From Paenibacillus sp. FSL H7-0326 (GTDB taxonomy: Bacteria > Bacillota > Bacilli > Paenibacillales > Paenibacillaceae), in assembly GCF_001955535.1 (NCBI RefSeq), contig NZ_MPVN01000002.1:248001-312000 (forward strand): 64,000 bases of DNA. Direction: 5' to 3'. Every line of letters begins with the position of its first letter. Within the stretch, counting starts at the first letter, position 1. Shown piece by piece: positions 34,465 to 44,170 of the stretch. The translations under genes and the position numbers were made by a program. Below the pieces are notes generated by a model. That model had not been told where the DNA came from. It saw nothing but the letters and a program-made list of their open reading frames with translations, and did not search any database.

Positions 34465-35556
34465 TCAAGGAAGGATGACATTGGAGCTGGATATTTTGCT
34501 CCCCCAGGCCGTCATTTGTATAGCCTGACCTTCCTGTTCGGAATCTCCGCACCTTATCATTCCTAAATGCAAGAGCATCTGTAATATACGCTGCATAAAA
34601 ACGACTTCCTTGGAATCATAGTAGAACGGATGTACCAAATCCCCTATGCTTTCCAACAGCGATGATACTGTGACCCACCTCTCAGCACACCTGCCAATCC
34701 AATAAACGACGGATGCTACATTGGGTATAGCCCCTTTATACTGTCTTAACCAAAAGCGGAATAGCTGTATCATCTCTTCTTCCAGTGCTTTTTCCATCGA
34801 GGCTCTGCCCTCTGAAGTCAGTTCAAGCAGTCCATCATGTTCAGTTACATATCGATGATGGTACGCATAGTCGTACAGGAGAGCTAATCGGTCCGGGTAT
34901 TCTTTATAAGTGCGGCCATATCCAAAGCGCCACCCTCCCTTTCCGAGAAGAGATTCCTGAATGTTCAGAAATTCCATCAGCTGTTGTTGAGTACGCCTGT
35001 ACATAAAACCTTCCTGGTTCAAAGGAATCTCATATTGATCAATGAACTTTAACATCTGTCTGAGATCCTCGGCCAACAGGTGGTGTTCATCCCGATAAGC
35101 AGAAGGTTCATTTATGTTTACCATCGAGTGTAAAAATCTTTCCTGCAATATGCGGAGAAATTTAACCTTTAAATCATTAGGTACTTGATACAAATACCGC
35201 GTCTGATGAGTCGAGCCATTAAATAGCCATCCGGACTTGGTGAAATGGACAATGATATCTCTGAAAAATGAGACGGGTTGTCCGCCCTTCGGATCAATGG
35301 CTTGTCTGGCAAGCGCAGTCAGCTCTTCCATGCTGAAGCTGGCTCTTGGGTCAAATAACAAAGCATTCAAAAAACAAAGATGTCCGATCGGAAGCTTCTC
35401 CACCTGTTCTTCAACGAAGGATTTGCTGCCTAACGTAATTAAGATGCTTTGAATCAATTCATGTTTTGAATTGGTTTTACTTGAGCACTCATAATGGTCC
35501 GCAATGCGGTTCAGCTGACCGATATCGGCATATGTGAGAAGATCCGCTAAATTCAT
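34465..35556 (-). CDS. Hypothetical protein, helicase-associated N-terminal-like fold
   Basis: 363 residues from ATG 35556 (GAGG upstream). No membrane segment or catalytic motif. The start (MNLADLLTYADIGQLNRIADHYEC...SKHELIQSILITL) has SAP-like helices. Later parts look like tandem winged helices (FSMEELTALARQAI, LLELTSEGRASMEKALEE, VASVVYWIGRCAERWVTVSSLLES), vaguely like the non-catalytic N-terminus of XPB/Ssl2-type helicases. No helicase motif is present. DNA binding is an inference. Confidence 0.7.
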   Translation of the reverse strand: MNLADLLTYADIGQLNRIADHYECSSKTNSKHELIQSILITLGSKSFVEEQVEKLPIGHLCFLNALLFDPRASFSMEELTALARQAIDPKGGQPVSFFRDIIVHFTKSGWLFNGSTHQTRYLYQVPNDLKVKFLRILQERFLHSMVNINEPSAYRDEHHLLAEDLRQMLKFIDQYEIPLNQEGFMYRRTQQQLMEFLNIQESLLGKGGWRFGYGRTYKEYPDRLALLYDYAYHHRYVTEHDGLLELTSEGRASMEKALEEEMIQLFRFWLRQYKGAIPNVASVVYWIGRCAERWVTVSSLLESIGDLVHPFYYDSKEVVFMQRILQMLLHLGMIRCGDSEQEGQAIQMTAWGSKISSSNVILP

Positions 35557-35621
35557 TGTTCCATCGCCTCGCCGTTTTACTACCATTATGGGAATTATTA
35601 CAACATTTATTCCAAATTCGC

Positions 35622-35652
35622 AAAAAAAATAACCCGAAATATTATCGGGTTA
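35622..35652 (-). terminator. Terminator after the sigma/anti-sigma/phosphatase unit
   Basis: Minus-strand TAACCCGATAATATTTCGGGTTA hairpin followed by eight T, 10 bases after the phosphatase stop. Confidence 0.88.
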
Positions 35653-35662
35653 CCGCTTAAAG

Positions 35663-36262
35663 CTACTTCTCGTGAACAGAATCTGCTGCTAGTAAATGCT
35701 TCGTACAATTATATAATAGTGGATTCCAATCCGACTCGGCCTTCTCCAGAATCGTTAGTGACAAATTGCCGATCCGCTCCGAATACTGGTCTTCATACAA
35801 AGCCCTGTACAACTGAGCAAGCAGTGCACCATGGGATATCACTAGAATATGCTGATCAGGGTATTGCTCTGCTAAGTCATTCATGAAGGACAAGATTCTC
35901 GCCTGCATTGCAGGTTCTTTCTCTTGACCCAGATCCTGCAGGTTCCAATCCACTCCCCACTTCTCTTCACGTTCCAGAGCAGTAAGTCCTTCAGCCTGAC
36001 CAAAGGATCTTTCTTTAAGACGCTCATCTGGAGGCAGCATAGGTGTATTCAAAATGCCGGAAATAATCTCACCTGTCTCCTGCGCACGTGACAATCCGCT
36101 GGTAATGATGTAATCCCACTTGTAAGGTTCCTCAAGAAGTCTGTTAGCCAGCAGTCTTGCTTGCTGCCTTCCTTCCTCGTTCAGCGGAATATCACTTTGA
36201 CCTTGTATACGACCTAATACATTCCAGTCAGTCAATCCATGACGAATAAGACCTATTCTCAT
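35663..36262 (-). CDS. Histidine phosphatase family protein (phosphoglycerate mutase-like)
   Basis: 199 residues from ATG 36262 (GAAGGGAG upstream). Catalytic IRHGLTDWN at the N-terminus, second His in ILVISHGALLAQL. Co-operative acceptor Arg/Glu region in ERSFGQAEGL. The start overlaps the anti-sigma stop by four bases, so the phosphatase belongs to the sigma operon. Substrate unknown; could be alpha-ribazole-phosphatase-like or a general phosphatase. Confidence 0.85.
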   Translation of the reverse strand: MRIGLIRHGLTDWNVLGRIQGQSDIPLNEEGRQQARLLANRLLEEPYKWDYIITSGLSRAQETGEIISGILNTPMLPPDERLKERSFGQAEGLTALEREEKWGVDWNLQDLGQEKEPAMQARILSFMNDLAEQYPDQHILVISHGALLAQLYRALYEDQYSERIGNLSLTILEKAESDWNPLLYNCTKHLLAADSVHEK

Positions 36263-36882
36263 TGCTTGCTCCCTTCTCGAGAAGTGATCGCCCGACCATG
36301 ATGGATGCGTCGAAGAGAGAATAACGCCACTCCCAAAGCAATTAGAGACAGAATCATCCAATGTTCAGGGTACGCCTTCATTCCAACGACTAATGGTTCC
36401 ATTATACCGCTTGTTCTAATTTCATCTTGATGCCAAAAAGATAACGATGTAGAGGAACTCGCTACAGCCGTCGGAACAATACCCGATTGCTGCTTGGCAA
36501 CTTCCCCCATGCCAGAGCCCAGACTTGAAGTCATAAAGACAACACTGCACAGAAACAATGCCAGGCATGCAGATATCCAAATCGATAACCGATGGTTCAC
36601 TGGCTGTGGCAACAATGGATAGGTTCTCACATCGCTCTTCTGAATATTCGGATTATCCTTATAGATCCGATCCATGACTTTGGTATGCATAGATTGGATC
36701 TTCTTCTCGGGTATTGGTTCAGCAGTCATAGGGATCAGCTCATACAATTCAGTCCATTCCTCATACTCTGTCCTGCATGCCTTACATCCCTGAATATGCT
36801 GCATAAATTCAAGCCTTATTGGGTGATGTGCAGGCAGATCCCAAATCATTGCCATATGCTCTCGGGCATCGCTGCAATTCAT
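36259..36882 (-). CDS. Zinc-finger anti-sigma factor
   Basis: 207 residues. N-terminal ZAS domain with HPIRLEFMQHIQGCKAC supplying HxxxCxxC; an additional ligand is in NCSDAREHM. Two membrane segments: about 110-130 (LSIWISACLALFLCSVVFM) and about 172-190 (HWMILSLIALGVALFSL). Start overlaps the sigma gene stop by four bases. Probably holds the adjacent sigma factor inactive until a membrane signal. Confidence 0.88.
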   Translation of the reverse strand: MNCSDAREHMAMIWDLPAHHPIRLEFMQHIQGCKACRTEYEEWTELYELIPMTAEPIPEKKIQSMHTKVMDRIYKDNPNIQKSDVRTYPLLPQPVNHRLSIWISACLALFLCSVVFMTSSLGSGMGEVAKQQSGIVPTAVASSSTSLSFWHQDEIRTSGIMEPLVVGMKAYPEHWMILSLIALGVALFSLRRIHHGRAITSREGSKQ

Positions 36883-37472
36883 TGATTCTTCATCCCCTCG
36901 TATTCCTCGTAAATCGGTTCAAAGAAATAAGACTGCAATTGATTCTTGACACTCATTCGAGCACGAAACAACAAGGATTTAACAGAACTTACCGTCTGTC
37001 CTAGAATATTAGATATTTCTTGATAGTCTAGTTGGTCATACTCTCTTAAAATGATTGCAGTACGCTGCTTGTCAGGCAGATTGTTAATTGCTTCGCGCAC
37101 CTTCACAACACGTTCACTCGTAAGCATCGCCTGTTCAGGGACTGTGTCTGCAGAAGCAATTGGCATAAAGCCGCTCTCTTCAAGTGGAATATTTGCAGTT
37201 CGTTGTTTGCGAAGCTCACTAAGAACCGTATTTCTAGCAATAGTATACACCCATGTAGAGAAGGATGCATCAATTTCACGGAAAGAATGCAAGCTCCGGT
37301 AGGCTTTGTAAAAAGTTTCAGATACTAGATCTTCAGCTAAATGTTCAAGTCCTGAACTTCTCAACATGTGATATACGAAAGCATACATCTTACGCTCATA
37401 GCGCTTCATTAATTCTGAGTATAAATCAATATTCCCCTCTTTAATCTCCTTGATCAGCTCTGAATCATCCAT
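36879..37472 (-). CDS. ECF-type RNA polymerase sigma factor
   Basis: 197 residues. Region 2: YSELMKRYERKMYAFVYHMLRSSGLEHLAEDLVSETFYKAYRSLHSFR and FSTWVYTIARNTVLSELRKQ. Region 4: LPDKQRTAIILREYDQLDYQEISNILGQTVSSVKSLLFRARMSVK. ATG 37472 after AAAGGAGGAG. Paired with the zinc anti-sigma factor downstream. Resembles the SigW-like envelope-stress group in organisation, but the regulon cannot be stated. Confidence 0.92.
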   Translation of the reverse strand: MDDSELIKEIKEGNIDLYSELMKRYERKMYAFVYHMLRSSGLEHLAEDLVSETFYKAYRSLHSFREIDASFSTWVYTIARNTVLSELRKQRTANIPLEESGFMPIASADTVPEQAMLTSERVVKVREAINNLPDKQRTAIILREYDQLDYQEISNILGQTVSSVKSLLFRARMSVKNQLQSYFFEPIYEEYEGMKNQ

Positions 37473-37996
37473 TAGGCCTATACTCCTCCTTTCCTATCCT
37501 TAGCCTGCTCCCATGCAAGGCATCTAAGAACAACTTATAAGTATTGGGATCACGCTTTCTATAATTACGTCTAACAATCCGTTATAAAGACAGACCGTAT
37601 AGAAACGGCAGACAAATTTCGTTGAAAGGAATTTTGAATCTTCATCCAAATTGAAAATTTATAAATAAATGACAAAAATGTAATGGTAGAAAGGAGGTGC
37701 AGATTGTACTTGCTGCATATTTCCATCCCATATGTAGTAACACTTTCCTAAACATGACTTTATGACCAAGGAACATTATACCATATAACAGACCATAGTT
37801 TCCCAATAAAATAGTTAAATTTTTGTAAACTTCATATACATCGTTACTTTCAGCCTAGGCCAGACTTTTTCTTCATATCCATACCTTAAACGACTACTAA
37901 ATTAAAGACGGAATTGAACTGGAAATAGTTGCAGGTAAATTGGAATTTAATTTTTGAATTATGCTTAAATCGCAGAGAAGAAATATATTAAAATGC
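37473..37996. other. Intergenic, AT-rich, no gene accepted
   Basis: Upstream region of the second sigma gene. Contains a good ribosome-site-like AAAGGAGGT on the plus strand at about 37690, followed by a TTG frame of only 15 codons, which is not accepted as a gene. No clear ECF promoter was found by eye. Confidence 0.5.
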
Positions 37997-38023
37997 AAAA
38001 AAAAGCCGCTCGTTAGGAGCGAC
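37997..38023 (-). terminator. Terminator-like hairpin in the tyrA-sigma intergenic region
   Basis: Minus-strand GTCGCTC pairs with GAGCGGC (one G-T), five-base loop, then eight T. The transcript it ends is unclear; it may back up the sRNA terminator at 38158-38190 or protect the sigma gene from read-through. Confidence 0.75.
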
Positions 38024-38157
38024 TTTCCCATAATAAAGAAATCCATTATATAGCGGGAGAATTCCTCTGTGATTTAAACGATATAAGTGAGAGGTTCACT
38101 GAAGTGATTGACGCATGAAGATAATACTTTTCTGCTGGAACAGCTCTTCCTCTTCAT

Positions 38158-38249
38158 AAAAAAAAGAGGCCGTGAACCGAGTTCACGACCCGTTGCCCAT
38201 TTTCAGAGCAACTCAGTTATTGGATAGGAGTGGAGAGAAACCATACTGT
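38158..38249 (-). ncRNA. Candidate small RNA (about 92 nt)
   Basis: A consensus promoter (38256-38284) starts a transcript that ends in a strong intrinsic terminator (GGTCGTGAA/TTCACGGCC, then eight T). The stem has a G-T pair that is only stable on the minus strand, supporting this direction. No open frame with a start and ribosome site lies inside. The 5' half (38221-38240) is C/U-rich, with CTCCACTCCTATCC complementary to Shine-Dalgarno-like sequences, a feature of mRNA-binding sRNAs such as FsrA and RoxS in Bacillus. No family identity claimed. Confidence 0.65.
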
Positions 38250-38255
38250 ACTTTT

Positions 38256-38284
38256 ATTATATGTATACGTTTTCATTTTGTCAA
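38256..38284 (-). promoter_or_regulatory. Perfect-consensus sigma-A promoter of the candidate sRNA
   Basis: Minus-strand TTGACA (38279-38284), 17-base spacer, TATAAT (38256-38261). It is the best promoter match in the window and has no protein gene downstream before a terminator. Confidence 0.8.
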
Positions 38285-38370
38285 CCATTATTATACATTA
38301 ATTTATTATCTTGTTCATTTGCTCAGTTAAAGCGATTTTATTAGGTTTGAGAATCATCTTGAAGGTAATA

Positions 38371-38409
38371 TAAAAAGCTAGAAAGCGGCTTGCATGCTTC
38401 CTAGCTTCT
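38371..38409 (-). terminator. Terminator of the trp-hisC-tyrA operon
   Basis: Minus-strand AAGCTAGGAAGC pairs with GCTTTCTAGCTT around a nine-base loop, then TTTTTATA. The tyrA stop codon is within the 5' arm. Confidence 0.85.
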
Positions 38410-39513
38410 AACGGTGTAATTCTTGGAGATCAGCAGCTGTGCCGCACGCTCCATGTCCTCTTCCTGCCTGAATGACAGCCTTAAGATCCCGGGAACGTCC
38501 TCCCGGCTTTCGATAATTTGCATGTTGCTCAAATTGATGGCCGCTGTTCCAAGCTCTGTTGCAATCCTGCCAATAATTCCTGGCGTATCCGGTACATCAA
38601 TATAAATATCAAACAATGAGGTAATAACGCCTTTTCTTCGCTCTGGAAGCTGATTACGAAACGAGCCTGCAGACCGAAATGCCTCTTCAATCGCTTCCCC
38701 ATTTTGATGCTCTATCATATCAGTAAACCGCTGAATCTGCATATTCCAATCCTTGAACAATCGCAGAAGCACTTCCCGATTACTTAATAATATATCTCTC
38801 CATACAAGAGGATCACTGGATGCAATCCGGGTTATATCCCTGAAGCCTCCGGCTGCAAGCAGCTGATACAGCGGCTCTGCCTCGTTATACCCGCTGACCT
38901 GATTGACCAGAGCTACCGCGATGATATGCGGCAAATGACTGATCGCTCCAACGATATCATCATGATGCTTCGGATCAACTCGAATGACCTGTGCTTTCGT
39001 ATGGGCAAGCAGCTCCTTCAGTGCATTATACACATGCTCAGGAACCCCTTCCAAAGGAGTTAATACATAATATGCATTCTCAAACAGCAAGGCAGAAGCC
39101 GCCTCAACACCCGACCTCTCGGACCCAGCCATGGGGTGGCCACCGATAAAATAAGCATCCTGGAAATCAAGGGATTTTGCAGCCGAGGTAATTGAAGCTT
39201 TGGTGCTCCCCACATCCGTAATGACGCAGCCTTTCTTAAGCGGAAGCTTGCTGAGATGTTCAAGATAATAATTTAGCATTCCAACCGGTACACTTAAAAA
39301 TATATAATCCGCATCCATAGCGGCTTCCTCAATTGACAACGTTACTTCATCCAATACGCCGCTCTGCATGTATCGTTCTTGGAGGGCAGGCTCGTGAGCA
39401 TATCCTACGACGGTAATTCCGGGTTTTCCTCTGAAACACAAGGCAAGGGACCCACCAATGAGTCCCACCCCGAAAATGGCTATTTTTTGTGTATGATTCT
39501 CTGATCCATTCAT
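38401..39513 (-). CDS. tyrA: Prephenate dehydrogenase with ACT domain
   Basis: Converts prephenate to 4-hydroxyphenylpyruvate for tyrosine. 370 residues: NAD-binding IAIFGVGLIGGSLALCF at the start, VGSTKASI and FIGGHPMAGSERSGVEAAS catalytic segments, and a C-terminal ACT domain (about 297-368) for feedback control. Last gene of trpEDCFBA-hisC-tyrA. In B. subtilis aroE (EPSP synthase) follows tyrA; here a terminator does. Confidence 0.95.
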   Translation of the reverse strand: MNGSENHTQKIAIFGVGLIGGSLALCFRGKPGITVVGYAHEPALQERYMQSGVLDEVTLSIEEAAMDADYIFLSVPVGMLNYYLEHLSKLPLKKGCVITDVGSTKASITSAAKSLDFQDAYFIGGHPMAGSERSGVEAASALLFENAYYVLTPLEGVPEHVYNALKELLAHTKAQVIRVDPKHHDDIVGAISHLPHIIAVALVNQVSGYNEAEPLYQLLAAGGFRDITRIASSDPLVWRDILLSNREVLLRLFKDWNMQIQRFTDMIEHQNGEAIEEAFRSAGSFRNQLPERRKGVITSLFDIYIDVPDTPGIIGRIATELGTAAINLSNMQIIESREDVPGILRLSFRQEEDMERAAQLLISKNYTVRS

Positions 39514-39522
39514 AAGCAGCCG

Positions 39523-40620
39523 TTACACTCCAGTTGTTTCAGCCTTCAGCACTTGCTCCAGTGCCTTGATGAAAGCCTCGTTCTGTTCTTTGGCACCGAC
39601 AGATACTCGGATATAGGTTGGATAGACTTGGAAACCTGGACGAACAATAATCCCTTGTCTAAGCAAAGCATCAAACATCTCTCCGGCCGGTCTGCCTGTA
39701 TCCACCATAATAAAGTTGCCATGCGTAGCAAAGTAGTGGATTCCAAGACGCTCGAATTCGCCCTGCAAATACGTTACTCCTTCACGGTTTAGATCACGGC
39801 ATTGTGTAATAAAAGCCTGATCACTCAGAGCTGCGCGGGCCGCGGACTGCCCCAATCGATTCGTATTGAACGGTTCTCTTACCTTATTGATCAGCGAGAT
39901 AACCTCAGGCTGTGCAACACCGTAGCCAATGCGAAGCGCAGCAAGTCCATATATTTTAGAGAATGTGCGCAGCACCACAAGATTAGCGTATTTAGCGAGA
40001 AGAGGAATCGTTTGCGGATATGCTGCATCCGTTACGTACTCATAATATGCTTCATCAAGCACTACCATGATATCCTGTGGCACTCGGTCCAGGAAGGATA
40101 CGAGCTCAGCTTCCGATACGATCGTTCCCGTTGGATTGTTTGGGTTACATACCCAGATAATCTTCGTCTTTGAGGTGACTTTCTCCAGCATTCCTTCAAG
40201 ATCATGCTTGCCATCAACCAGCGGAACCTCTATGCTAACTGCGCCTTCAATATCAGCATTGCTCTTATAAACGGAGAATGTTTGGTCGGCCATGATTGTC
40301 TCATCCCCGCTCACAAGGAACGCTCTGGTAATGAGGGCAATGACTTCATCCGAGCCTGCTCCGAAGATAATCTGCTCTCTGCCTACGTGAAGATGCTCAG
40401 CTAGATCAGCTGTCAGATCTCCGGCACTTCCATCAGGATAAATACTTAAATTCATCAGCTCAGCCTGAATCGCTTCTCTTGCTTTTGGCGAGCTGCCATA
40501 AGGGTTCTCATTGGAGGCAAGCTTGATCACTTCGCTTAACCCCAGTTCACGTTTGACTTCTTCAATGGGCTTCCCTGGTTTATAGACGGGTATGTTAACG
40601 ATCTGTGATTTAGGTTTCAT
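39523..40620 (-). CDS. hisC: Histidinol-phosphate aminotransferase
   Basis: 365 residues, PLP enzyme. LASNENPYGSSPKA, VCNPNNPTGT, DEAYYEYV and the PLP lysine in RTFSKIYGLAALRIGYG. As in B. subtilis it sits in the trp operon away from other his genes, where it probably serves both histidine synthesis and tyrosine/phenylalanine transamination. Nine bases separate it from tyrA. Confidence 0.95.
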   Translation of the reverse strand: MKPKSQIVNIPVYKPGKPIEEVKRELGLSEVIKLASNENPYGSSPKAREAIQAELMNLSIYPDGSAGDLTADLAEHLHVGREQIIFGAGSDEVIALITRAFLVSGDETIMADQTFSVYKSNADIEGAVSIEVPLVDGKHDLEGMLEKVTSKTKIIWVCNPNNPTGTIVSEAELVSFLDRVPQDIMVVLDEAYYEYVTDAAYPQTIPLLAKYANLVVLRTFSKIYGLAALRIGYGVAQPEVISLINKVREPFNTNRLGQSAARAALSDQAFITQCRDLNREGVTYLQGEFERLGIHYFATHGNFIMVDTGRPAGEMFDALLRQGIIVRPGFQVYPTYIRVSVGAKEQNEAFIKALEQVLKAETTGV

Positions 40621-40669
40621 TGTTAAAGCCCCTCCTCTGTATACTTAATAAGAATAGCTGCAGCATTCG

Positions 40670-41488
40670 CTACAGCTTTAATTGTGCCACAAAATTCCGG
40701 ATTTGCAAAAGCCCCTCTTGCTTGGTTGCCGGATCTGACAGTAATGGAATGCTTGTCTCAATCTGTCTAACGATCGCACTCCCTACGACAACCCCGTCAC
40801 ATAGCTTAGAGAACCGCTCCACTTGCTCACGGCTTGAAATGCCAAAGCCAACAGCAACGGGAAGAGAAGTGTACGATTTTACCGTGTCAATAAACTCTTC
40901 AACTTCCCGGTGGAACGAGGATCTTTCTCCTGTCACACCGAGCGATGATACGCAGTAGATGAATCCTCTTGCTTTTTTAACAATGTTCTCTATTCTTGTC
41001 TTTGATGTCGGAGCCACCAGAGGTATAAGGTGGATATTAGCTTTGTCTGCATAGGCTCTAATTTCTTCCGACTCCTCAATTGGCAGATCAGGTATAATGA
41101 TTCCACTGATATCGTGAGCTTTCAGTAATTCAAAGAAAGTCTCCAGTCCGGTTTGTAGAACAGGATTATAATAAGTAAACAGTACAAACGGCAGCTTCGC
41201 CCCTGCTTCTCTGGCTCTTCTTGCTGCCTCCATGCATGTGCGAATGGTAATATGCTGCTTCAATGCACGCTCAGAAGCCCGCTGGATAACAGGTCCATCT
41301 GCAAGAGGATCCGAATATGGAACACCAAGCTCGATGACGTCAGCTCCTGCTGCTTCCAGCTCGAGTATAATTTCAATACTTGTCTCGATGTCGGGATCAC
41401 CAATCGTAAGAAAAGGAATCAGTGCCGTTTTGTCCTCAGATTTGAGCCTCTCAAACGTAAGATCCATTAGATTCAATTGTATGCTCAT
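40670..41488 (-). CDS. trpA: Tryptophan synthase alpha chain
   Basis: Cleaves indole-glycerol phosphate to indole and glyceraldehyde 3-phosphate. 272 residues. Catalytic Glu and Asp in [29 protein letters not shown], and phosphate-binding VGFGIS. The ATG overlaps the trpB stop by four bases. Confidence 0.97.
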   Translation of the reverse strand: MSIQLNLMDLTFERLKSEDKTALIPFLTIGDPDIETSIEIILELEAAGADVIELGVPYSDPLADGPVIQRASERALKQHITIRTCMEAARRAREAGAKLPFVLFTYYNPVLQTGLETFFELLKAHDISGIIIPDLPIEESEEIRAYADKANIHLIPLVAPTSKTRIENIVKKARGFIYCVSSLGVTGERSSFHREVEEFIDTVKSYTSLPVAVGFGISSREQVERFSKLCDGVVVGSAIVRQIETSIPLLSDPATKQEGLLQIRNFVAQLKL

Positions 41489-42681
41489 GAGAGTTGACCT
41501 CCCGTGTATTTCATGATGGATTCAACATCCTTGTCTCCCCGGCCGGATAGACAGATGACCACAATCTGATCCTTCTCCATGGCTGGTACAATCTTGGCCA
41601 CCTCTGCCACTGCGTGAGCGGATTCGAGCGCAGGAATAATTCCCTCTGTACGGCTGAGTAATTGAAGTGCATCCAGCGCTTCCTTGTCTGTAATCGGAAC
41701 ATACTGAGCACGCTTGATCTCTTTGAGATAGGAATGCTCGGGTCCGACCCCTGGATAATCCAGCCCGGCTGAAATTGAGTGTGCTTCCTGAACTTGTCCG
41801 AATTTATCCTGGAGTAAGAGACTCATTGAACCTTGGAATACGCCATGTGTTCCCTTGCTCATCGTAGCCGCGTGAAATTCCGTATCGACGCCTTTGCCTG
41901 CAGCTTCACAGCCAATAAGCTCTACGGAGTCGTCATTTAAAAATGGGTAGAACATGCCGATTGCATTAGAGCCTCCACCGACAGCTGCTACAATCTTATC
42001 AGGCAGTCTTCCTTCTGCTTCAATAATCTGTCTTCTCGTTTCGTCTCCGATGACGCGCTGAAAATTACGAACCATCAGCGGATATGGATGGGGTCCGACT
42101 GCTGAACCGAGAATATAGAAGGTGTCCTCTACATTACTCACCCAGTACCTAAGAGCTTCATTCCCTGCATCCTTCAGCGTCCGGGTGCCCGATGTGACGG
42201 GAACAACTTCAGCTCCCAGCATATTCATCCGAAATACATTTAGCTGTTGACGCTTCGTATCCTCTTCTCCCATGAACACCTTGCATTCCAAGCCCAGCAG
42301 TGCTGCAACCGTTGCTGTTGCCACCCCATGCTGTCCTGCCCCTGTTTCAGCGATGACCTTTTTCTTACCCATGCGCTTAGCAAGCAGTCCTTGTCCCAGT
42401 GCGTTGTTAATTTTATGAGCACCCGTATGGTTTAGATCCTCACGCTTCAAATATATTTTGGCCCCGCCAAGCTGCTGGGTTAAATGTTCTGCATAATAAA
42501 GAGGAGTTTCCCTGCCCGAATACTGCTTCAGCAAATAGTTCAATTCCTCATTAAACTCAGGATCCTCTGAAAAACGCTTATACTCCTGCTCTAATTCGAT
42601 CAGGGCATTCATTAACGTTTCCGGCACATACCGCCCTCCAAAAGGACCAAAACGACCATATTCATCCGGTAATTGCGTCAT
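41485..42681 (-). CDS. trpB: Tryptophan synthase beta chain
   Basis: Condenses indole with serine using PLP. 398 residues. PLP lysine in [25 protein letters not shown] binds the PLP phosphate; substrate loop [12 protein letters not shown]. Overlaps trpF and trpA by four bases each, so the alpha and beta chains are translationally coupled. Confidence 0.98.
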   Translation of the reverse strand: MTQLPDEYGRFGPFGGRYVPETLMNALIELEQEYKRFSEDPEFNEELNYLLKQYSGRETPLYYAEHLTQQLGGAKIYLKREDLNHTGAHKINNALGQGLLAKRMGKKKVIAETGAGQHGVATATVAALLGLECKVFMGEEDTKRQQLNVFRMNMLGAEVVPVTSGTRTLKDAGNEALRYWVSNVEDTFYILGSAVGPHPYPLMVRNFQRVIGDETRRQIIEAEGRLPDKIVAAVGGGSNAIGMFYPFLNDDSVELIGCEAAGKGVDTEFHAATMSKGTHGVFQGSMSLLLQDKFGQVQEAHSISAGLDYPGVGPEHSYLKEIKRAQYVPITDKEALDALQLLSRTEGIIPALESAHAVAEVAKIVPAMEKDQIVVICLSGRGDKDVESIMKYTGGQLS

Positions 42682-43364
42682 GCCTTCTTCACCCTCTCCA
42701 CAAAAGCTGTCATTTTAACGATGTCTTTATGTCCATCTGTCTCAACGCCGCTTGAAACATCTACTCCGTCCGGAGCATAACGACGCACAAGCCCGGTTAC
42801 GTTCTCCGCATCAAGTCCGCCGGCTACAAACAGCGGAATTCCCGTACGATCAGCCCACTGCTGATAGGGCAGGCTCTTCTCCCAAGCAAAGGTCTTACCG
42901 GATCCCCCGCCATATACTCCATCGTAAGTATCGAGCAGAATGGCATCTACTTTACCTTTATACGGGTTCAGCTGATCATGGGCACTCATGCCTGGAGTCT
43001 GATTCTCGTGAATGGAGAAAGCTTTAAACACCTGTACCCCAAGCACTTCTCTGACCTTCTGGCAAAAATCCGGGGATTCCTGTCCGTGCAGCTGAATCAC
43101 GTCCAGTGGAGCTTGATCGAGTACGTCTGTAAGCTCTTCCCAATCAGGATTAACAAACACCCCTGCTGATCTGGGAGAAGGTATGGCTTCCCATTCATTC
43201 AGTACCTTACAGAGCTGCGCTGCATGTTCCGCAGATACTTGGCGTCTTGACTTCGCGAATACAAACCCAATAAAATCAACAGTTAAGTGCTTCATTGATT
43301 TTAGCACTTCAACGTCCTGAAGTCCACAAATTTTTAGAAGTGGTTGATCCTTCTGTACCGTCAT
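42678..43364 (-). CDS. trpF: Phosphoribosylanthranilate isomerase
   Basis: Third step of tryptophan synthesis, TIM barrel. 228 residues. KICGLQDVE at the N-terminus (catalytic Cys), VQLHG-type [28 protein letters not shown] with the general-acid Asp, and a C-terminal VDVSSGVE. Four-base overlaps on both sides. Confidence 0.97.
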   Translation of the reverse strand: MTVQKDQPLLKICGLQDVEVLKSMKHLTVDFIGFVFAKSRRQVSAEHAAQLCKVLNEWEAIPSPRSAGVFVNPDWEELTDVLDQAPLDVIQLHGQESPDFCQKVREVLGVQVFKAFSIHENQTPGMSAHDQLNPYKGKVDAILLDTYDGVYGGGSGKTFAWEKSLPYQQWADRTGIPLFVAGGLDAENVTGLVRRYAPDGVDVSSGVETDGHKDIVKMTAFVERVKKA

Positions 43365-44170
43365 TTCCTCACCTGTTCCCCTGCACCCATAAGCTCAAGA
43401 ACAGCCTGACTCACATTATCCTGGCGCATAAACTGCTCGCCGACAAGGATGCCTTTGGCACCTGCCTGCTTCACATATTCCACATCTTCCGGTGTGCGAA
43501 TGCCGCTCTCACTGATTAAGGTGACATGCTCAGGCACAAGGTCTGCAAGTTCAGCGGTCGTTTCAAGTCGAGTTTCAAATGTACGAAGATTGCGGTTGTT
43601 AATCCCGATTAGAGTTGCGCTGCCAATATCCAGAACACGTAGTAACTCTTCCTTATCATGAACTTCTACGAGTGCATCCAGGCCCAAATCCCGTGCATAG
43701 CTTATATATTTAGACAGCTGGGCTGAATCCAGTATGCTTGCAATAAGCAGAACCGCATCCGCACCGATGATCCGGGCTTCCGCAATTTGCTTCTCATCAA
43801 TAATAAAATCTTTGCGCAGCAGCGGAACGTTAACCTGCTGACGGATTGCTGTCAAATATTCGGGCTTCCCTTGAAAGTAATGGATATCTGTCAGCACCGA
43901 CATACAATCTGCACCTGCGGCCTCATATGCCTGGGCTATGTCGACAGGATCGAAATTACTCCGAATTAATCCTTTTGACGGAGAGGCCTTCTTTACTTCA
44001 GCAATCAGCCCCATTCCCCTCGCATGCTCCTTGGACAATGCTCTTTCGAAGCCTCTCGTAGCCGACAGTGCCGCAATCCTTTTTTCCGCCTCGTTCATGT
44101 CGAATACACTGGATAATGCTGCGACTTCTTCCTTCTTCGTTGCGACAATTCGATCAAGATACATATTCAT
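43361..44170 (-). CDS. trpC: Indole-3-glycerol phosphate synthase
   Basis: Fourth step, ring closure with decarboxylation. 269 residues. LIAEVKKASPSKGLI contains the catalytic Lys/Glu; LLRKDFIID, LVEVHDKEEL, IGINNRNLRTFET and LISESGIRTPEDV follow in the expected barrel order. Overlaps trpD by 17 bases. Confidence 0.97.
   Translation of the reverse strand: MNMYLDRIVATKKEEVAALSSVFDMNEAEKRIAALSATRGFERALSKEHARGMGLIAEVKKASPSKGLIRSNFDPVDIAQAYEAAGADCMSVLTDIHYFQGKPEYLTAIRQQVNVPLLRKDFIIDEKQIAEARIIGADAVLLIASILDSAQLSKYISYARDLGLDALVEVHDKEELLRVLDIGSATLIGINNRNLRTFETRLETTAELADLVPEHVTLISESGIRTPEDVEYVKQAGAKGILVGEQFMRQDNVSQAVLELMGAGEQVRK

Noticed and set aside
37690..37750. AAAGGAGGT followed by a 15-codon TTG frame on the plus strand
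   Set aside because: Too short, no promoter with normal spacing, no sequence similarity recognised.
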